A stretch of 64,000 nt of DNA from Closterium sp. NIES-65 (Eukaryota > Streptophyta > Zygnematophyceae > Desmidiales > Closteriaceae), in the NCBI GenBank assembly GCA_948144175.1, contig CANXME010002087.1:1361501-1425500 (forward strand). The letters run 5' to 3'. The notes under the pieces are model-generated. The model made no database searches and was not told where the DNA came from. It was given only the letters and a program-made list of their open reading frames with translations. Below are positions 21,392 through 31,306 of the stretch, piece after piece (the first letter of the stretch is position 1; each line of letters begins with the position of its first letter). The position numbers were made by a program, and so were the translations under genes.

Positions 21392-22020
21392 CAGGGAGTT
21401 GACTTCTTCCATACCTTCTCCCTGAACCCGAAGATGACCACTCTTTGGGTTCTGCTGCACGTCGCCGCTTAGCGTGACTACGAGCTTCACTCTCTTAACT
21501 TCAACATTGCTTTCCTACAGGGCAGCCTGCACGAGGAGATCTGGCTGCGCCGCCCACCTGGCTTCACTGGGTCGTTTCCCGCAGGTACCCAATGGAGCCT
21601 CCTGGCGGCTAGTTTAGGGTCTGCGCCAGGCGCCTTGCGAGTGGCACGACATACAAAGGACGACTCTTGCGGCTCCTGGGTTTGCTCCTTCTACTGCTGA
21701 CCCGTCGCTGTTTCTACGTATCGACACTTTGCTGCCACCGTTCTACATCCTCGTGTGCGTCAACGATTTTGTCTTTGCCACTACCCTAGTGAAGTCGGAG
21801 TTGTAGAAGAGACACACGTGTACAGACCCGGGTAAGTTGCGCATCGTTTTTGGCTTACAGGTCACCCGGGACAGAGCACGGTGCACCATTACCTTGACTC
21901 AGTCACACATGGTGCAGCAAGTCCTTCAACGCTTCGACTTCCAGTACTCCTTGCCATAGTCCACTCCTCTGCCTACCAGTCACTAGCTCTTAGCTCTGCC
22001 TTCGGATGAGTCCGTTGAGC
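21392..22020 (+). pseudogene. pol: F: reverse transcriptase core, decayed
   Basis: Copia RT sequence is visible (GVDFFHTF, RDYELHSLNFNIAFLQGSLH, EEIWLRRPPGFTGSF) but is broken by TAG at 21470 and by several frameshifts after about 21600. The catalytic box region reads CVNDFVF at about 21755-21775 (YVDD in paralogues). Confidence 0.82.
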
Positions 22021-22721
22021 CGAGTGGCCCGTATCCAGAGCTTTTGGGCTGCCTCATGTACCTGATGACCTGCACTCGACCTAACCTTGCTTACCCTCTT
22101 AGCATCCTGGCACGCTACGTTGTGACTGGGAGACACCGACCAGAAAACTGGAAGGCCGCTAAGAGGGTGATGCGCTACTTGTGCAGTATGTCGGGCATGG
22201 GGCTCATGATTGGTGGATGGGCTCGAGTTGTCCTCACTGGTCATGCAGATGCGTCTTGGGTTGACGACTTGTCTACGCAGCGGTCGTCACAGGGTTACAC
22301 CTTCAGCCTTGGCTCTGGTTCTGTTGCGTGGCGGTCTACCTGCTCGTCTTTTGTTCTCAGCTCCAGCTGTGAGGCTGAGATCTACGCTGGGGCCATGGCT
22401 GCACAGGAGTTACGCTGGCTCACCTACCTGCTGACCGACTTGGGAGAGGCGCCTCGTTCTCCTCCAGTTCTGTATGTCGACAACAAGGTGATGATTGCCT
22501 TGTGTCAGGAGCACAGACTTGAGGACAGAATGAAGCACATCGCTATGCGCTACTTCCTTGCTCGAGAGTTGCAACAGCGTGGTCAGCTTCATCTTGATTA
22601 CGTGGCCTCTCAGGCCAACACTGCTGATATCTTCACCAAGGCACTTCAGCCTTGTGATCATCAGCGTTTTTGTACTGTCCTAGGCCTTGTGCCTAATTGG
22701 CCTCACTTGCTCACTTCTTGA
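22021..22721 (+). CDS. pol: F: copia RNase H domain, intact
   Basis: Open through to the natural stop at 22719-22721. Motifs: ELLGCLMYLMTCTRPNLAYP, HADASWVDDLSTQRSSQGY, SSCEAEIYAGAMAAQELRW, YVDNKVMIALCQEHR and QANTADIFTKAL. RNase H removes the RNA template during reverse transcription. The catalytic acidic residues (Asp in HADASW, Glu in CEAE, Asp in VDNK) are present. It has no own start and would only be made as part of gag-pol. Confidence 0.88.
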
Positions 22722-22938
22722 CTTTGCTTGTACTGTGATCTATATACTTATACCTGCATGCTTACACTTGCTAGGTTGTGATCATTGTATTGCTTGTTCT
22801 TCTGTATATCTAACACTGCATGTGAACTGCCCTTGTGGTCATTTGCTTGTGCTCGGACTGCGTGATGACGTTGTGATCCACCCTGAGCTTGACCTTGCCT
22901 TGTTCTCTCACTTGTCCCCCACTTTGCCTATGGGGGTG
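22722..22938 (+). other. 3' untranslated segment and PPT of F
   Basis: Non-coding sequence between the pol stop and the LTR. It holds a box shared by all copia 3' ends here (core GTGATCCACCCTGAG at about 22873-22887) and the polypurine tract TATGGGGGTG just before the LTR. Confidence 0.75.
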
Positions 22939-23072
22939 TGTCAAAACTATGCATTTATATCCTCTAGGCTGCAGTGGGGCACTCCTTATGGGGTACAACC
23001 CAAATTAGGTTTTGCATATACAAACCCTGTACTGCTATCTTTCTAGTCATTCTTGATTCCTACTTTCTAACA
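22939..23072 (+). repeat. 3' LTR of F (134 bp)
   Basis: Seven differences from 9994-10127. It is followed directly by TTGAA, after which the G1 gypsy sequence resumes. Confidence 0.93.
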
Positions 23073-23638
23073 TTGAACCGCTTCAGAAAATCACACCCAA
23101 AGATGAAATCTAATCCCGTGATGTTAGTGATCAGCAATGTCAGCTTCCACCTCAATACCCATATCTGCAGCTGCAATGTTGACTCGCCGTAGATGGGAAG
23201 TTTCGTACCATCCACCATCATTGCTGTAAACTGTGTCTCCTTCGAGGACTCCCCCATTTTCTTCAACGTCCTGCCGTCGCATGCCGAGTGGGATGCACCA
23301 CTGTCCACTAGTGCCTTGGAGCGTTGCCCTTTGCAGAGCACCTCAAGTAGTAGTGGCTACTGCTGCTCGGAATAGCCGTATGATCATAGGGTATGTCGAA
23401 TATATCATCCCTAGGTCCTACTCTTGAACCTGCTGACTCAACATCAGCTTTTAACTAAGTAGGGTTAGAAGAATTTATCCGAGGCGGGTTCAACTTCTCC
23501 TGGGCCTGGAACCTTTGCAGCTGTGTAGGCTTCACATGTGGGGAACAACGGGGAGCCATAACACCGTGCTGTTGGGAGAGAATATTAACTCCTCAGAATG
23601 CTCGACCCTTATCTACACTCCGGAGTGGGGTCCCCATA
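23073..23638 (-). pseudogene. pol: G1: gypsy protease region
   Basis: Minus-strand continuation of G1. The protease box is [17 protein letters not shown], followed by MMVDGTKLPIYGE and GLDFIFGCDFLKRFN, which joins the sequence left of F. Upstream (to 23638) is the sequence that precedes the protease in G2 (PRCSPHVKPTQLQR type), with stops. It is cut at 23638 by the LTR of L. Confidence 0.88.
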
Positions 23639-24546
23639 TGTCAAACATATATGCTATAGTCTGTGTAGGCTGTAGTGGGGTTGACAATATGGGGTACAAC
23701 ACTTTTAGATTTTCCTACTTGTACCCACCTGTTTCCTAGTGCATTCATTCCTCGTGATTCTCACATGGTATAGAGCAGGTTCCCTAGTGGAAACGTCCCT
23801 AGGGCCCACCACTGAAAATCGAAAAAAAATTCCTTCCCTGAGCGCGCTTCGCTCCTGCTCAAGTCGCGCCGCGCGTGCCTACCCTCCCGTCGCGTCCCCT
23901 GCCCGTAGTGGCCCGTCGCGCCCTCTCTCGGCCCCGTAGCGGCCCCTCTCACGGCCCCCTCACGGCCCTTCTCACGGCCCTTCGCGTCCCCTTCAGGCCC
24001 TTCGCGGCCCCTTCGCGGCCCCGTCGCCGCCCTTTGAGACCCCTCGCGGCCCCTCTCACGGCCCCTCGCGGCCTCTTCGCGGCTCCTTCGCAGCCCCTCT
24101 GCCGCCCTTTGCGGCCCCTCTCACAGCCCTTCACGGCCCCTTCACGGCCCCTCGCGGCCCCTTCACGGCCCCTTCACAGGCCCGTCGCCGCCCTTCACGG
24201 CCCCTCACGGCCCCTTCGCGGCCCCTTCACTGCCCTTACCGGCCCACCCTTCTCGGCTCCTCCGCGGCCCCTTCTCGGCTCCCTCATGGACCTGCCGCCC
24301 CGCCGTCGCCACCCCTGCAGCATCAGCCATCGCCACCCCTGCAACGGGAGCCGCAACCGCCGTAGCCGCCGACAACAGCAGTCGCCGCCGCCACAGCCGG
24401 GGTCGCAGCCGCCGCAGCCGCTGACAGCAGCAGCTGCTGCCACCACTACCGGGGTCGCCGCCGCCGCAGCCGCCGACTATGCCGCCGACTGTAGGGGCCG
24501 TCGCTGCCATACCGGCCCTGCCCTGCAGAGAGGAGCGGCAGTTCTC
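23639..24546 (+). mobile_element. L: copia 5' end (LTR, PBS, leader)
   Basis: LTR 23639-23765 (127 bp), PBS TGGTATAGAGCAGG at 23766-23779, hairpin GTTCCC-TAGT-GGAAAC at 23779-23794, GGGCCC at 23802-23807. The C-rich leader runs to about 24545 and ends in CAG/CGC-rich sequence. No gag ATG is reached: at 24546-24552 the sequence changes to the RNase H region of H on the other strand. Confidence 0.85.
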
Positions 24547-24551
24547 TGCTA

Positions 24552-25394
24552 AGAATGCTAAGAGGGTATGCAAGGTCAGGTCGAGTACAGGTCATCAAGT
24601 ACATGAGGCAGCCAACAAGCTATGGGTACGGGCCACTCAGCTCGACAAACTCATCCGAAGGAAGAGCTGAGAGCGAGTGGCGAGTAGACAGAGGAGTGGC
24701 CTGGGGCGAGGAGTACGTGAAGTCGAAGCGTTGAAGGACTTGCTGCACCATGTGTGACTGAGTCAAGGTAATGGTGCGGCGTGCTCTGTCCCGGGTGATC
24801 TGCAAGCCAAGGTAGCTGCGCAGTTCACCCAGGTCAGTGCACGTGTGTCTCTTCTGCAGCTCGGACTTCACGTAGGCGAGTCCAACAGTGTCATTAGTGG
24901 CAACGACCAAGTCGTCGACGTACATGAGGATGTAGAACGGCGGCAAAGAGGTGTCGGTGCGCAGAAACAACGACGGGTCGGCAGTAGAAGGAGCAAATCC
25001 AAGAGCCGCAAGTGTAGTCCTCAGTGTGTCGTGCCACTCACGGGGCGCCTGGCGGAGACCGTAGACTGGCCGCCGGAGGCTCCATTGGGTACCAGGAGGG
25101 AACGACCCAGTGAAGCCAGGTGGGCGGCGCAGCCAGATCTCCTCGTGCAGGCTGCCCTGCAAGAGAGCTATGCTAAAGTCAAGAGAGTGAAGCTCGTAGT
25201 CGCGCTGAGCGGCTATGTGCAGCAGCACTCGAAGAGTGGTCATCTTTGGGGTAGGGGAGAAGGTCTGAAAGTAGTCAACTCCCTCCCGCTGACTGAAGCC
25301 TCGAGCCACGTAACGCGCCTTGAAGACATGCGGAGAACCCGGCGGCCGCTTCACCTTGAAAATCCACATGCCACTGACAATGTTCGCCCCACGT
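24552..25394 (-). pseudogene. pol: H: reverse transcriptase
   Basis: RT from GANIVSGMWIFKVKRPP through RYVARGFSQREGVDYFQ, DFSIALLQGSLHEEIWLRR and the intact catalytic YVDD (LMYVDDLVVATND) to ITRDRARRTITLTQSHMVQQ. A TAG at about 24620 replaces the Glu in PYPELVG. RNase H ends after about 25 more residues at the left break. Confidence 0.9.
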
Positions 25395-25990
25395 ACGAGC
25401 GACGTCCATGACCATGCCAATGCTACGCTCAGAAATCCCATTTTTCTGTGGAGAGGTCCGAAGCGTGAAGGTCTGGCGGATGCCCTGTGCACGACAGAAG
25501 GCTCCCAGACGGGCAGAGGAAAACTCTCCGCCTCTGTCAGAGTGCAGACACAGAACAGGAAAGTACGAGCCGAAACTCTCTCTGAGCTGGAGACGAGCTG
25601 CGCGGATCCAGTCGATCAACACCTCAGTGACGTCACCCTTGCTGCGCAAGGGGAACAACGTGGTGTAACGCGAGTAGTCGTCAACCACCAGCAGGAAGTA
25701 ATGCTCGTGATCCTGGTCACGGACGCGGGCGGGGCTCCACACGTCCATGTGAAGAGTCTGCAGGGGAGCCTCTGTCGGAGGAAACTCGGAGGAGTGAGGA
25801 GCGGCGCGCTGCCGCCCCTTGATGCTGGGGACGCAGGTAGGGGCCGGCCTCGGAGGTAAGGGAGGGAGGGACCGGGGGAGACCAGAGACAAGGACACGGG
25901 AGGCCATGCCTCGGAGACGAGGCAGGGAGGGGTGACCAAGGCGGTGGTGCTAAAGGAGAGTTTGGTGGGACAGGAGACGACACGAGCAGG
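25395..25990 (-). pseudogene. pol: H: integrase N-terminal half
   Basis: Reads MASRVLVSGLPRSLPPLP, CVPSIKGRQRAAPHSS, LHMDVWSPAR, the first catalytic Asp in VVDDYSRYTTLFPLR, the second in CLHSDRGGEF, and the Glu in KNGISERSIGM. It is cut shortly after by the deletion, so the catalytic triad is complete but the C-terminal part is missing. A frameshift lies near 25990. Confidence 0.9.
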
Positions 25991-27924
25991 GCGAAGACTA
26001 AGGACCAGACCTGGACGCTGCAGCAAACACCTGACTCGTTGCAGCTACCTGACCAGACTCAGTAACAAGAGGAGACTCAGTGGTCAGTGTGTACAGGCTC
26101 GACCCCGGCTGACGGTTAAACGTGGCCAAGTGTCGGCCTGTCCGAGCACACGTACAGTGGGTCACCCGCTGACTCGCAGGTGTGAACTGGTCAACCCCCC
26201 GATCCTGTAGATCAGCTCCACTCACCAAGTTCGTAGAGAACGAGGGGAGGTAGAGACCTGACAGAGTGCCAGAGGGGGCTGCCGGACACGGTAAGACAGT
26301 GGAGAAGCTAGCAAGGATAGGACCCCTAGAGGGGTCCGCCAGGGAGACCGCAACCGGCCGACTAAGCGGCGTAAGCGTGGTGCGGTCTCGAAAGAAGGAA
26401 CGGGAAGCACCCGAGTCAAGGGTGAAGGTGTGCAAGGCCTGAGCCGACGTGGTACCTGAGAGAGCAGACTCACCAGCACCTGGGGCAGCAGACGCACTAG
26501 CACCTGGAGAAGTAGCCTCACCAGCACCTAGAGGAGCACCCTCAATGCCCTGGTCAGGCGGAACACACAGGTAACAGTCACCCTCATCTCTAGTAGACAC
26601 AGCATACAGGGCAGCAAGAATAGCATCATAATCCAGATCAAAGATAGCAACCCCCGACCTAAGCAGCTCACCCCAGCGGGGGATCTCGGTGGCAACACGG
26701 ATCTGGAGACGCCAAGCATCCGTGAGGCGGCCGAAGCAGCGCAGGGTGGAGTGCGTGCCCCCGCACTGCTCACCAGCGCGATCGCCTGTACGGAGGACGT
26801 AGGTGCAGGGACCAGTACCCCCACCCCGTTGACGCCCAGCGTACCACTCACGAAGCTGCTGAGGGGACAGGGTCTCACGATTGTGCTGCTGCTGCTGGCG
26901 CAGACCACCACCGGAGCCACTCCTCTGCGCAGAGCCGTGACCAGCTCCACCGGTGCCTCCGCCGCCTCCGCCACCACCGCCGCATCCGCTCCCTCTGCCA
27001 CCACCGCCGCCTCCTCCGCCTCCACTTCTGCCACCGACACCTCTGGCCCCGCCACCACTCCCACCACCACCCCCACCCCCTCCACTGCCTTCACCACCAC
27101 CTCCTCCGCCCCCACTGCCCCCCCCAGATCCCTTGCCCCCTTTGCCCTTGCCGGTGCGGCGCTTCCCGCTAGGGATAGACGCAGCGCCGACCGACTCGAA
27201 GCCAACGAGGTCGGCCGCAGCAGCAGAAGCAACAGAGGGCAAGAGAATGGAGGGAGAACACCCTTCAAAGACGGGGGTGCGAGGGTCACCACGAGAGGCT
27301 CCTACAGTGACTATGCTCTTTTCTGCTGCTAGGAGGCGCTTCTCGAGGAGGTCAACGGTGAGTGTGGTGGGCAAACTGAGAGGAAGTGGTCCCTTACTAA
27401 GCGAAGGGAGTCAGGGAGCCAGGTGACTATATAGTAGAGGGTGATGTACATGGGGGGGGGGGCTTCTTGGCATAGAACTCAGCGGGAAGCGCAGCGCGGT
27501 AGCGAGTGTCACTAGTGCAAAGGTGCGTAATGAGGTCAACGACTGTGGGAAAGGCAGCAAGGTCAGGGAACAGGTACGGGAGCATGAGGCGGCTAAGTGC
27601 AGCAGTGGCAGGGGAAGAGTAGCGTGCAACTACATCGTCGTACAAGATCTTAGCACTCTTGTACTAGCTAAAGTGCGCACGCTCAGTGGTCGGTAAGTGG
27701 CAACACACAACAAGACGTGCAGCAGCATCGCGCGTGGCCCACTGTGAGCGAACAGTGCTGTCAGCAGTGGCAGGTGGGGCAGGAGAGACACCAGAGGTGA
27801 GATCGAACAGTGAGAGTCTGTCCGCCCTATCGCACTGTAAGAAGAGCTGGAGGTCATCGACCCAGACCTCAAAGTCAACAGCACGACCCTCAGTATCAAA
27901 GGTAAGGACACTGGGGGTAGCCAT
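25991..27924 (-). pseudogene. gag: H: gag, protease and pre-integrase
   Basis: Gag starts at the ATG ending at 27924 (MATPSVLTFDTEGRAVDF). A TAG at about 27666 (Gln expected in HFSQYKS) and a frameshift at the C-run at about 27450-27465 break it. From 27374 one frame runs 458 codons: gag tail, poly-Gly (about 26940-27130), Cys/His motif CTYVLRTGDRAGEQC then GGTHSTLRC, FGRLTDAW, the protease box TLDSGASRSFFRDR, LPSFSTNLVSGADL and the pre-integrase start. In this copy gag and protease lie in one continuous frame. Confidence 0.9.
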
Positions 27925-27989
27925 GACTGCAGTGGTCTATCAAGGAGTGAGCTCACCAGTCCAAGGAAGTAGGGCCGGGGCGCGCCGGA

Positions 27990-28945
27990 AGGAAGGGCAG
28001 CTCAGCGGCTAGGCTGCTGGGCGGCGCGGCGGCTCGGTGGCTCGGCTGTTGGGCGGCTCTGCTGCTGGGCGGCTCGGCTGTCGGGCGCCTCGGCTGCTGG
28101 GCTGCTGACGGCGTTGAAGGGGGCGGTAGAGATGGCGACAGGGCCGTGAAGAGCGGCGACGGGGCCGCTAGGGGCGGCGACGGGGCCGCTAGGGGCGGCG
28201 ACGGGGCCGCTGAGGGCGGCGACCGGGCCACTAGGGTCGGCGACGGGGCCGGTAGAGCGGCGACGGGGTCGGGAGGGTCGGCGACGGGGCCGCTTAGGGC
28301 GGCGACGGGGCCGGGAGGGTCGGCGACGGGGCCGGTAGGGTCGGCGACGAGGCCGCTTAGGGCGGCAACGGGGCTGGTAGGGCGGCAACGAGGCTGGTAG
28401 GGTCGACGACGGGGCCGCTTAGGGCGGCGACTGGGCCGCAAGGGTTGGCGACGGGGCCGATAGGGCGGCGGCGGGGCCGCTTAGGGCGGCGACGGGGCCG
28501 CAAGGGTTGACGACGGGGCCGATAGGGCGGCGACGGGGCCGCTTAGGGCGGCTGTGGGGCCGCTAGGGTCGGCAACGGGGCCGGCAGGGCGGCGACGGGG
28601 CCGCTAGGGTCGGCTACGGGACCGCTTGGGTCGGCAACGGGGCCGGCAGGGCGGCGACGGGGCCGCTAGGGTCGGCTGCGGGGCCGGTAGGGCGGCGACG
28701 GGGCCGATAGGGCGGCGACGGGGCCGGTAGCGCGCCGACGGGGCCGCTAAGGGCGGCGAGGTGGCCGCGAAGGGCGGCGACGACGGGGCCGTGAGAGGGG
28801 CCGCGAGGGGCCGCAAAAGGGGCCGATAGGGGCCTAAGGAGTGCGCGACAGGCCGCTAAGGGCTAGGGACGCGAGGGGAGGGAGGGCACACGGGGCACGA
28901 CTCGGACAGGAGAGAAGCGTGCTCCGGGCAGAAAAAAATTTAGTG
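27990..28945 (-). repeat. GC-rich minisatellite leader of H
   Basis: Imperfect tandem units such as GGCGACGGGGCCGCTAGGG (plus-strand view), about 18-27 bp, are densest at 28120-28800. Open frames across it are repeat artefacts. It separates PBS and gag. Confidence 0.8.
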
Positions 28946-28947
28946 GT

Positions 28948-28991
28948 GGGCCCTTAGGAAGCGTTCCCACTAGGGAACCTGCTCTATACCA
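28948..28991 (-). promoter_or_regulatory. PBS, hairpin and GGGCCC box of H
   Basis: Minus strand: TGGTATAGAGCAGG (28978-28991), then the hairpin GTTCCC-TAGT-GGGAAC (28963-28978), then GGGCCC (28948-28953). Confidence 0.82.
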
Positions 28992-29121
28992 TGTGAGATT
29001 CAGAGGAAGGAATGATTGCATTGAGCAGCATGAGGAGTACAAGTAGGAAACCCTAAAGTGTTGTTCCCCATATTGACTACCCCACTACAGCCTAAACAGA
29101 CTATAGCATATAATTTCGACA
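28992..29121 (-). repeat. 5' LTR of H (130 bp)
   Basis: TGTGAGATTCAG to TTTCGACA; homologous to the solo LTR at 59418 read in reverse. Gypsy G3 sequence starts directly after it. Confidence 0.82.
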
Positions 29122-29399
29122 TTATCGGTGTCGCCGCTGCTGCTCTTGTTGTTGCTGCTGCATTCGTCGCTGCATTCGCTGCTGCTGTGGCGGCTGCCGA
29201 CTGGTTCGCGTGCATTGCCTGAATTTGCTGGGGTGTTGCTCGCGTCTGCTCTAGGTCGGTGAGTAACTCTGCACTTTATGTACGAAATTGTCACCATTTT
29301 CCTCCATTTGGCAATTTACTCTAAGATTTGCGATAAAATAATTCGATTCAAGGCACTATTTGACTTACTCCAGATTGTTTTGACTGCGGAAATGAGAAG

Positions 29400-29538
29400 T
29401 GTCAGAGGTCCACTGGTGATCCCCGATTGATCCTAGGGAAGGGTTACACGCACGTTGGCCTGGGGGGTTATGGGTGCACTGACCCGCTACTTAAACAAGC
29501 CCTTTTATCCCAATGGTCTAGTGGTTGGGATTTTGACA
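29400..29538 (+). repeat. 5' LTR of the mini element (139 bp)
   Basis: TGTCAGAGGTCC to GATTTTGACA. Its last 31 bp contain the A-box-like sequence. Confidence 0.94.
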
Positions 29539-29571
29539 TGGTATCATAGCGAAGGTCTCGGGTTCGCATCC
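29514..29571 (+). promoter_or_regulatory. tRNA-gene-like A and B boxes
   Basis: TGGTCTAGTGG (29514-29524) fits the Pol III A-box consensus TGGYNNAGTGG. GGTTCGCATCC (29561-29571) fits the B box GGTTCGANTCC at 10 of 11 positions and sits in a 5-bp stem with a 7-nt loop (TTCGCAT) like a tRNA T-arm. The 47-bp offset is close to that of real tRNA genes. The A box lies in the LTR, the B box inside the element, with the PBS between. No full cloverleaf closes, so it is not a tRNA gene. Confidence 0.6.
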
Positions 29572-29607
29572 CGGTGTATGCACTTCGGGCATCCCAGTGC
29601 GGGGGGG

Positions 29608-29746
29608 TGTCAGAGGTCCACTGGTGATCCCCGATTGATCCTAAGGAAGGGTTACACGCACGTTGGCTTGGGGGGTTATGGGCGCACTGACCCGCTACTT
29701 AAACAAGCCCTTTTATTCCAATGGTCTAGTGGTTGGGATTCTGACA
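29608..29746 (+). repeat. 3' LTR of the mini element (139 bp)
   Basis: TGTCAGAGGTCC to GATTCTGACA, with a 7-bp terminal inverted repeat. It also carries the A-box-like sequence, here without a B box downstream. Confidence 0.94.
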
Positions 29747-30089
29747 AGAAGTACTGATTTTGTATGTCATGTAATTCTCCCTTAGTCAAAATTCGCGTCC
29801 GATCTCGGCCGTTGAGATGAAATTCGATCCGACGCTGCAAAGTCCAACTTTTTTGGGCGAGATTCGTAGGGCCCTGGAGAGTCAAATCAATCCAACGGTC
29901 GAAATTCAAACTTTTCCACCAATAAACATGAGAGGTGTTCAATAACCGGATCGAGGGGGACTAATAAAGATTGCGCGGAATTGGTTTTAGATACCCAAAT
30001 CGGCGCTTTCGTCATTACCGCCGTGGTTTTTGAAAGGCCGGTTTTTAGCGGTTGAAAACATCGCCTGTAAACGAGCTCTGATTACCAAT

Positions 30090-30365
30090 TACGAGGATAA
30101 AAAAAACGGGTTCATAAAATATAATATGATCACCTGGTTACAAGGCGAGGCTACATATAGGCTTGACACAAAGGCAGTAAACTGGGTGTTACTAGAAGGT
30201 TTTGCGGGTTGCAAAGCGTCCTAAAGGGGTTATTCCCAAAGTCGGTAGAAGGCAATTCGGTGGCAACCGTACAGCCTAAAATTCGGCGCACTCGACCTAG
30301 TTCAGTGCAATATATAAAAATCAAATCAAGCAATTAAAGCCTAGCAATGTCATCGTACTCTCGCA
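30090..30365 (-). repeat. 5' LTR of G3 (about 276 bp)
   Basis: Shares with the G2 LTR the stretches GATCACCTGG, GGCAATTCGGTGGCAACCG and CGTACTCTC. It is shorter than 368 bp through internal deletions. Confidence 0.8.
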
Positions 30366-31178
30366 GCGCTAGGATGTTGAGAGGGTACGCAATGTCAGGT
30401 CGAGTGCATGTCATTTGGTACATGAGGCAGCCCACAACCTTTGGATATGGACCACTCGTCTCTACTCGTCCAAAGGTGGAGCTAAGAGCGAGTGGCCCGT
30501 AGGCAGAGGAGTGGACTGTGGCGAGGAGAACTGGAAGTCGAAGCGTTGAAGGAACTGGTGCACCATGTATGCCTGAGTCAGAGTGATGGTGCGCCGTACT
30601 CTGTCCCGTATGATATGCAAGCTAAGATAGTTGCGCAGTGCAGGTGTGTCTCTTCTAGAGTTCCACCTTCACAAGGGCTAGTGCCTTAATGTTAGCAGTA
30701 GTAAAGACCAAGTCCTCGACGTACACGAGGATGTAGAACGGTGGCAGAGAAGGGTCAGGTGCGCAGAAACAGCGACGGGTCAGCAGTCGAAGGAGCAAAC
30801 CCAGGAGCCTCAAGTTTAGTTCTCAGCGTGTCGTGCCACTCATGGGGCACCTGATGAAGACCGTAGACTGGCTGGCGAAGGCTCTACTGGGTACCCTCAG
30901 GAACCGGCCCTATGAAGCAAGGTGGACAGTGTAACCAGATCTCCTCGTGAAGGTTTCTCTGTAATGAAGCTGTGCTGAAGACAAGCAAGTGGAGCTCGTA
31001 GTCACGCTGTGCTGCAACATGCACTTACACCCAAAGAGTGGTCATCTTCGGGGTGGAGGAGAAGGTATGGAAGAAGTCGACCCCCTATCGCTGACTAAAG
31101 CCTCATGGAACGAAACGCGCCTTGGAGGTGGCGAAGAAGTCGGCGACCGCTTCATTATGAAAATCCACATGCCATCGA
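30366..31178 (-). pseudogene. pol: P: copia RT and start of RNase H
   Basis: Minus-strand copia RT with many small changes: YLMTCTRP-type and VDDLVF-type regions, PREWHDTL, GFxGPVPEGTQ, and the 5' RT part GVDFFHTFSSTPKMTT with frameshifts. It is cut on the left by G3 within RNase H, and on the right by M at the ATCGA duplication; P resumes at 38571. Confidence 0.8.
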
Positions 31179-31306
31179 TGTCAGAACATTATAGCTTATG
31201 CATTTGTGTAGGTTGTAGTGGGGTAGCCTATAAGGGGTACAACCCAATTAGGGTTAGTACTTCTACCGAACTGTTTCATAGTTAAATCATTCCTCGTTTC
31301 TTCTCA
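31179..31306 (+). repeat. 5' LTR of M (128 bp)
   Basis: TGTCAGAACATTATAG to GTTTCTTCTCA; partner at 38438-38565, and nearly the same as the LTR of U (61325-61452). Confidence 0.94.

Larger units (their letters stand above)
9994..23072 (+). mobile_element. F: full-length Ty1/copia element split by G2
   Basis: Two 134-bp LTRs and the duplication TTGAA (9989-9993, 23073-23077) fix both ends; the G1 gypsy sequence continues exactly across them. Without G2 the element is about 7.2 kb and carries PBS, leader, gag, protease, integrase, linker, RT, RNase H and 3' region. LTRs differ at 7 of 134 positions. Many stops and frameshifts show it is dead, although RNase H is still open. Confidence 0.93.
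24547..29121 (-). mobile_element. H: internally deleted Ty1/copia element
   Basis: The 5' LTR (right end), PBS, leader, gag, protease, integrase N-half and RT are present. A deletion at about 25394 joins integrase (MVMDVAR) to RT (GANIVSGMW), removing the integrase C-terminus, linker and RT start. The left end stops inside RNase H, and no 3' LTR remains. Confidence 0.88.
29400..29746 (+). mobile_element. Mini-LTR retroelement, 347 bp, complete
   Basis: Two 139-bp LTRs flank a 69-bp interior, bordered by the 5-bp duplication AGAAG (29395-29399, 29747-29751). The interior starts with the PBS TGGTATCATAGC (29539-29550; one change from the initiator-Met site) and ends in a G-run (29601-29607) acting as polypurine tract. 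It codes for nothing. The LTRs differ by five transitions. It belongs to the size class called SMART/TRIM. The LTR end and the interior also carry tRNA-gene-like A and B boxes. Confidence 0.93.
29122..30365 (-). mobile_element. G3: Ty3/gypsy 5' end (gag start, PBS, LTR)
   Basis: Related to G2. 29122-29300 matches the Ala-rich gag N-terminal region, 29960-30089 the 5' untranslated part and PBS (GCTCTGATTACCAA on the plus strand), and 30090-30365 a shortened LTR of about 276 bp ending CTCTCGCA. The body of the element is missing on the left, where H begins. The mini-LTR element at 29400-29746 sits in its gag region. Confidence 0.8.

Noticed and set aside
28002..28441. Arg/Pro repeat proteins in the leader of H
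   Set aside because: Frames follow the tandem repeat unit on both strands and lie upstream of the gag ATG; not conserved in other leaders.
29539..29607. A functional tRNA gene in the mini element
   Set aside because: A and B boxes are present, but the acceptor stem ends do not pair and no clear anticodon arm forms; treated as promoter-like only.
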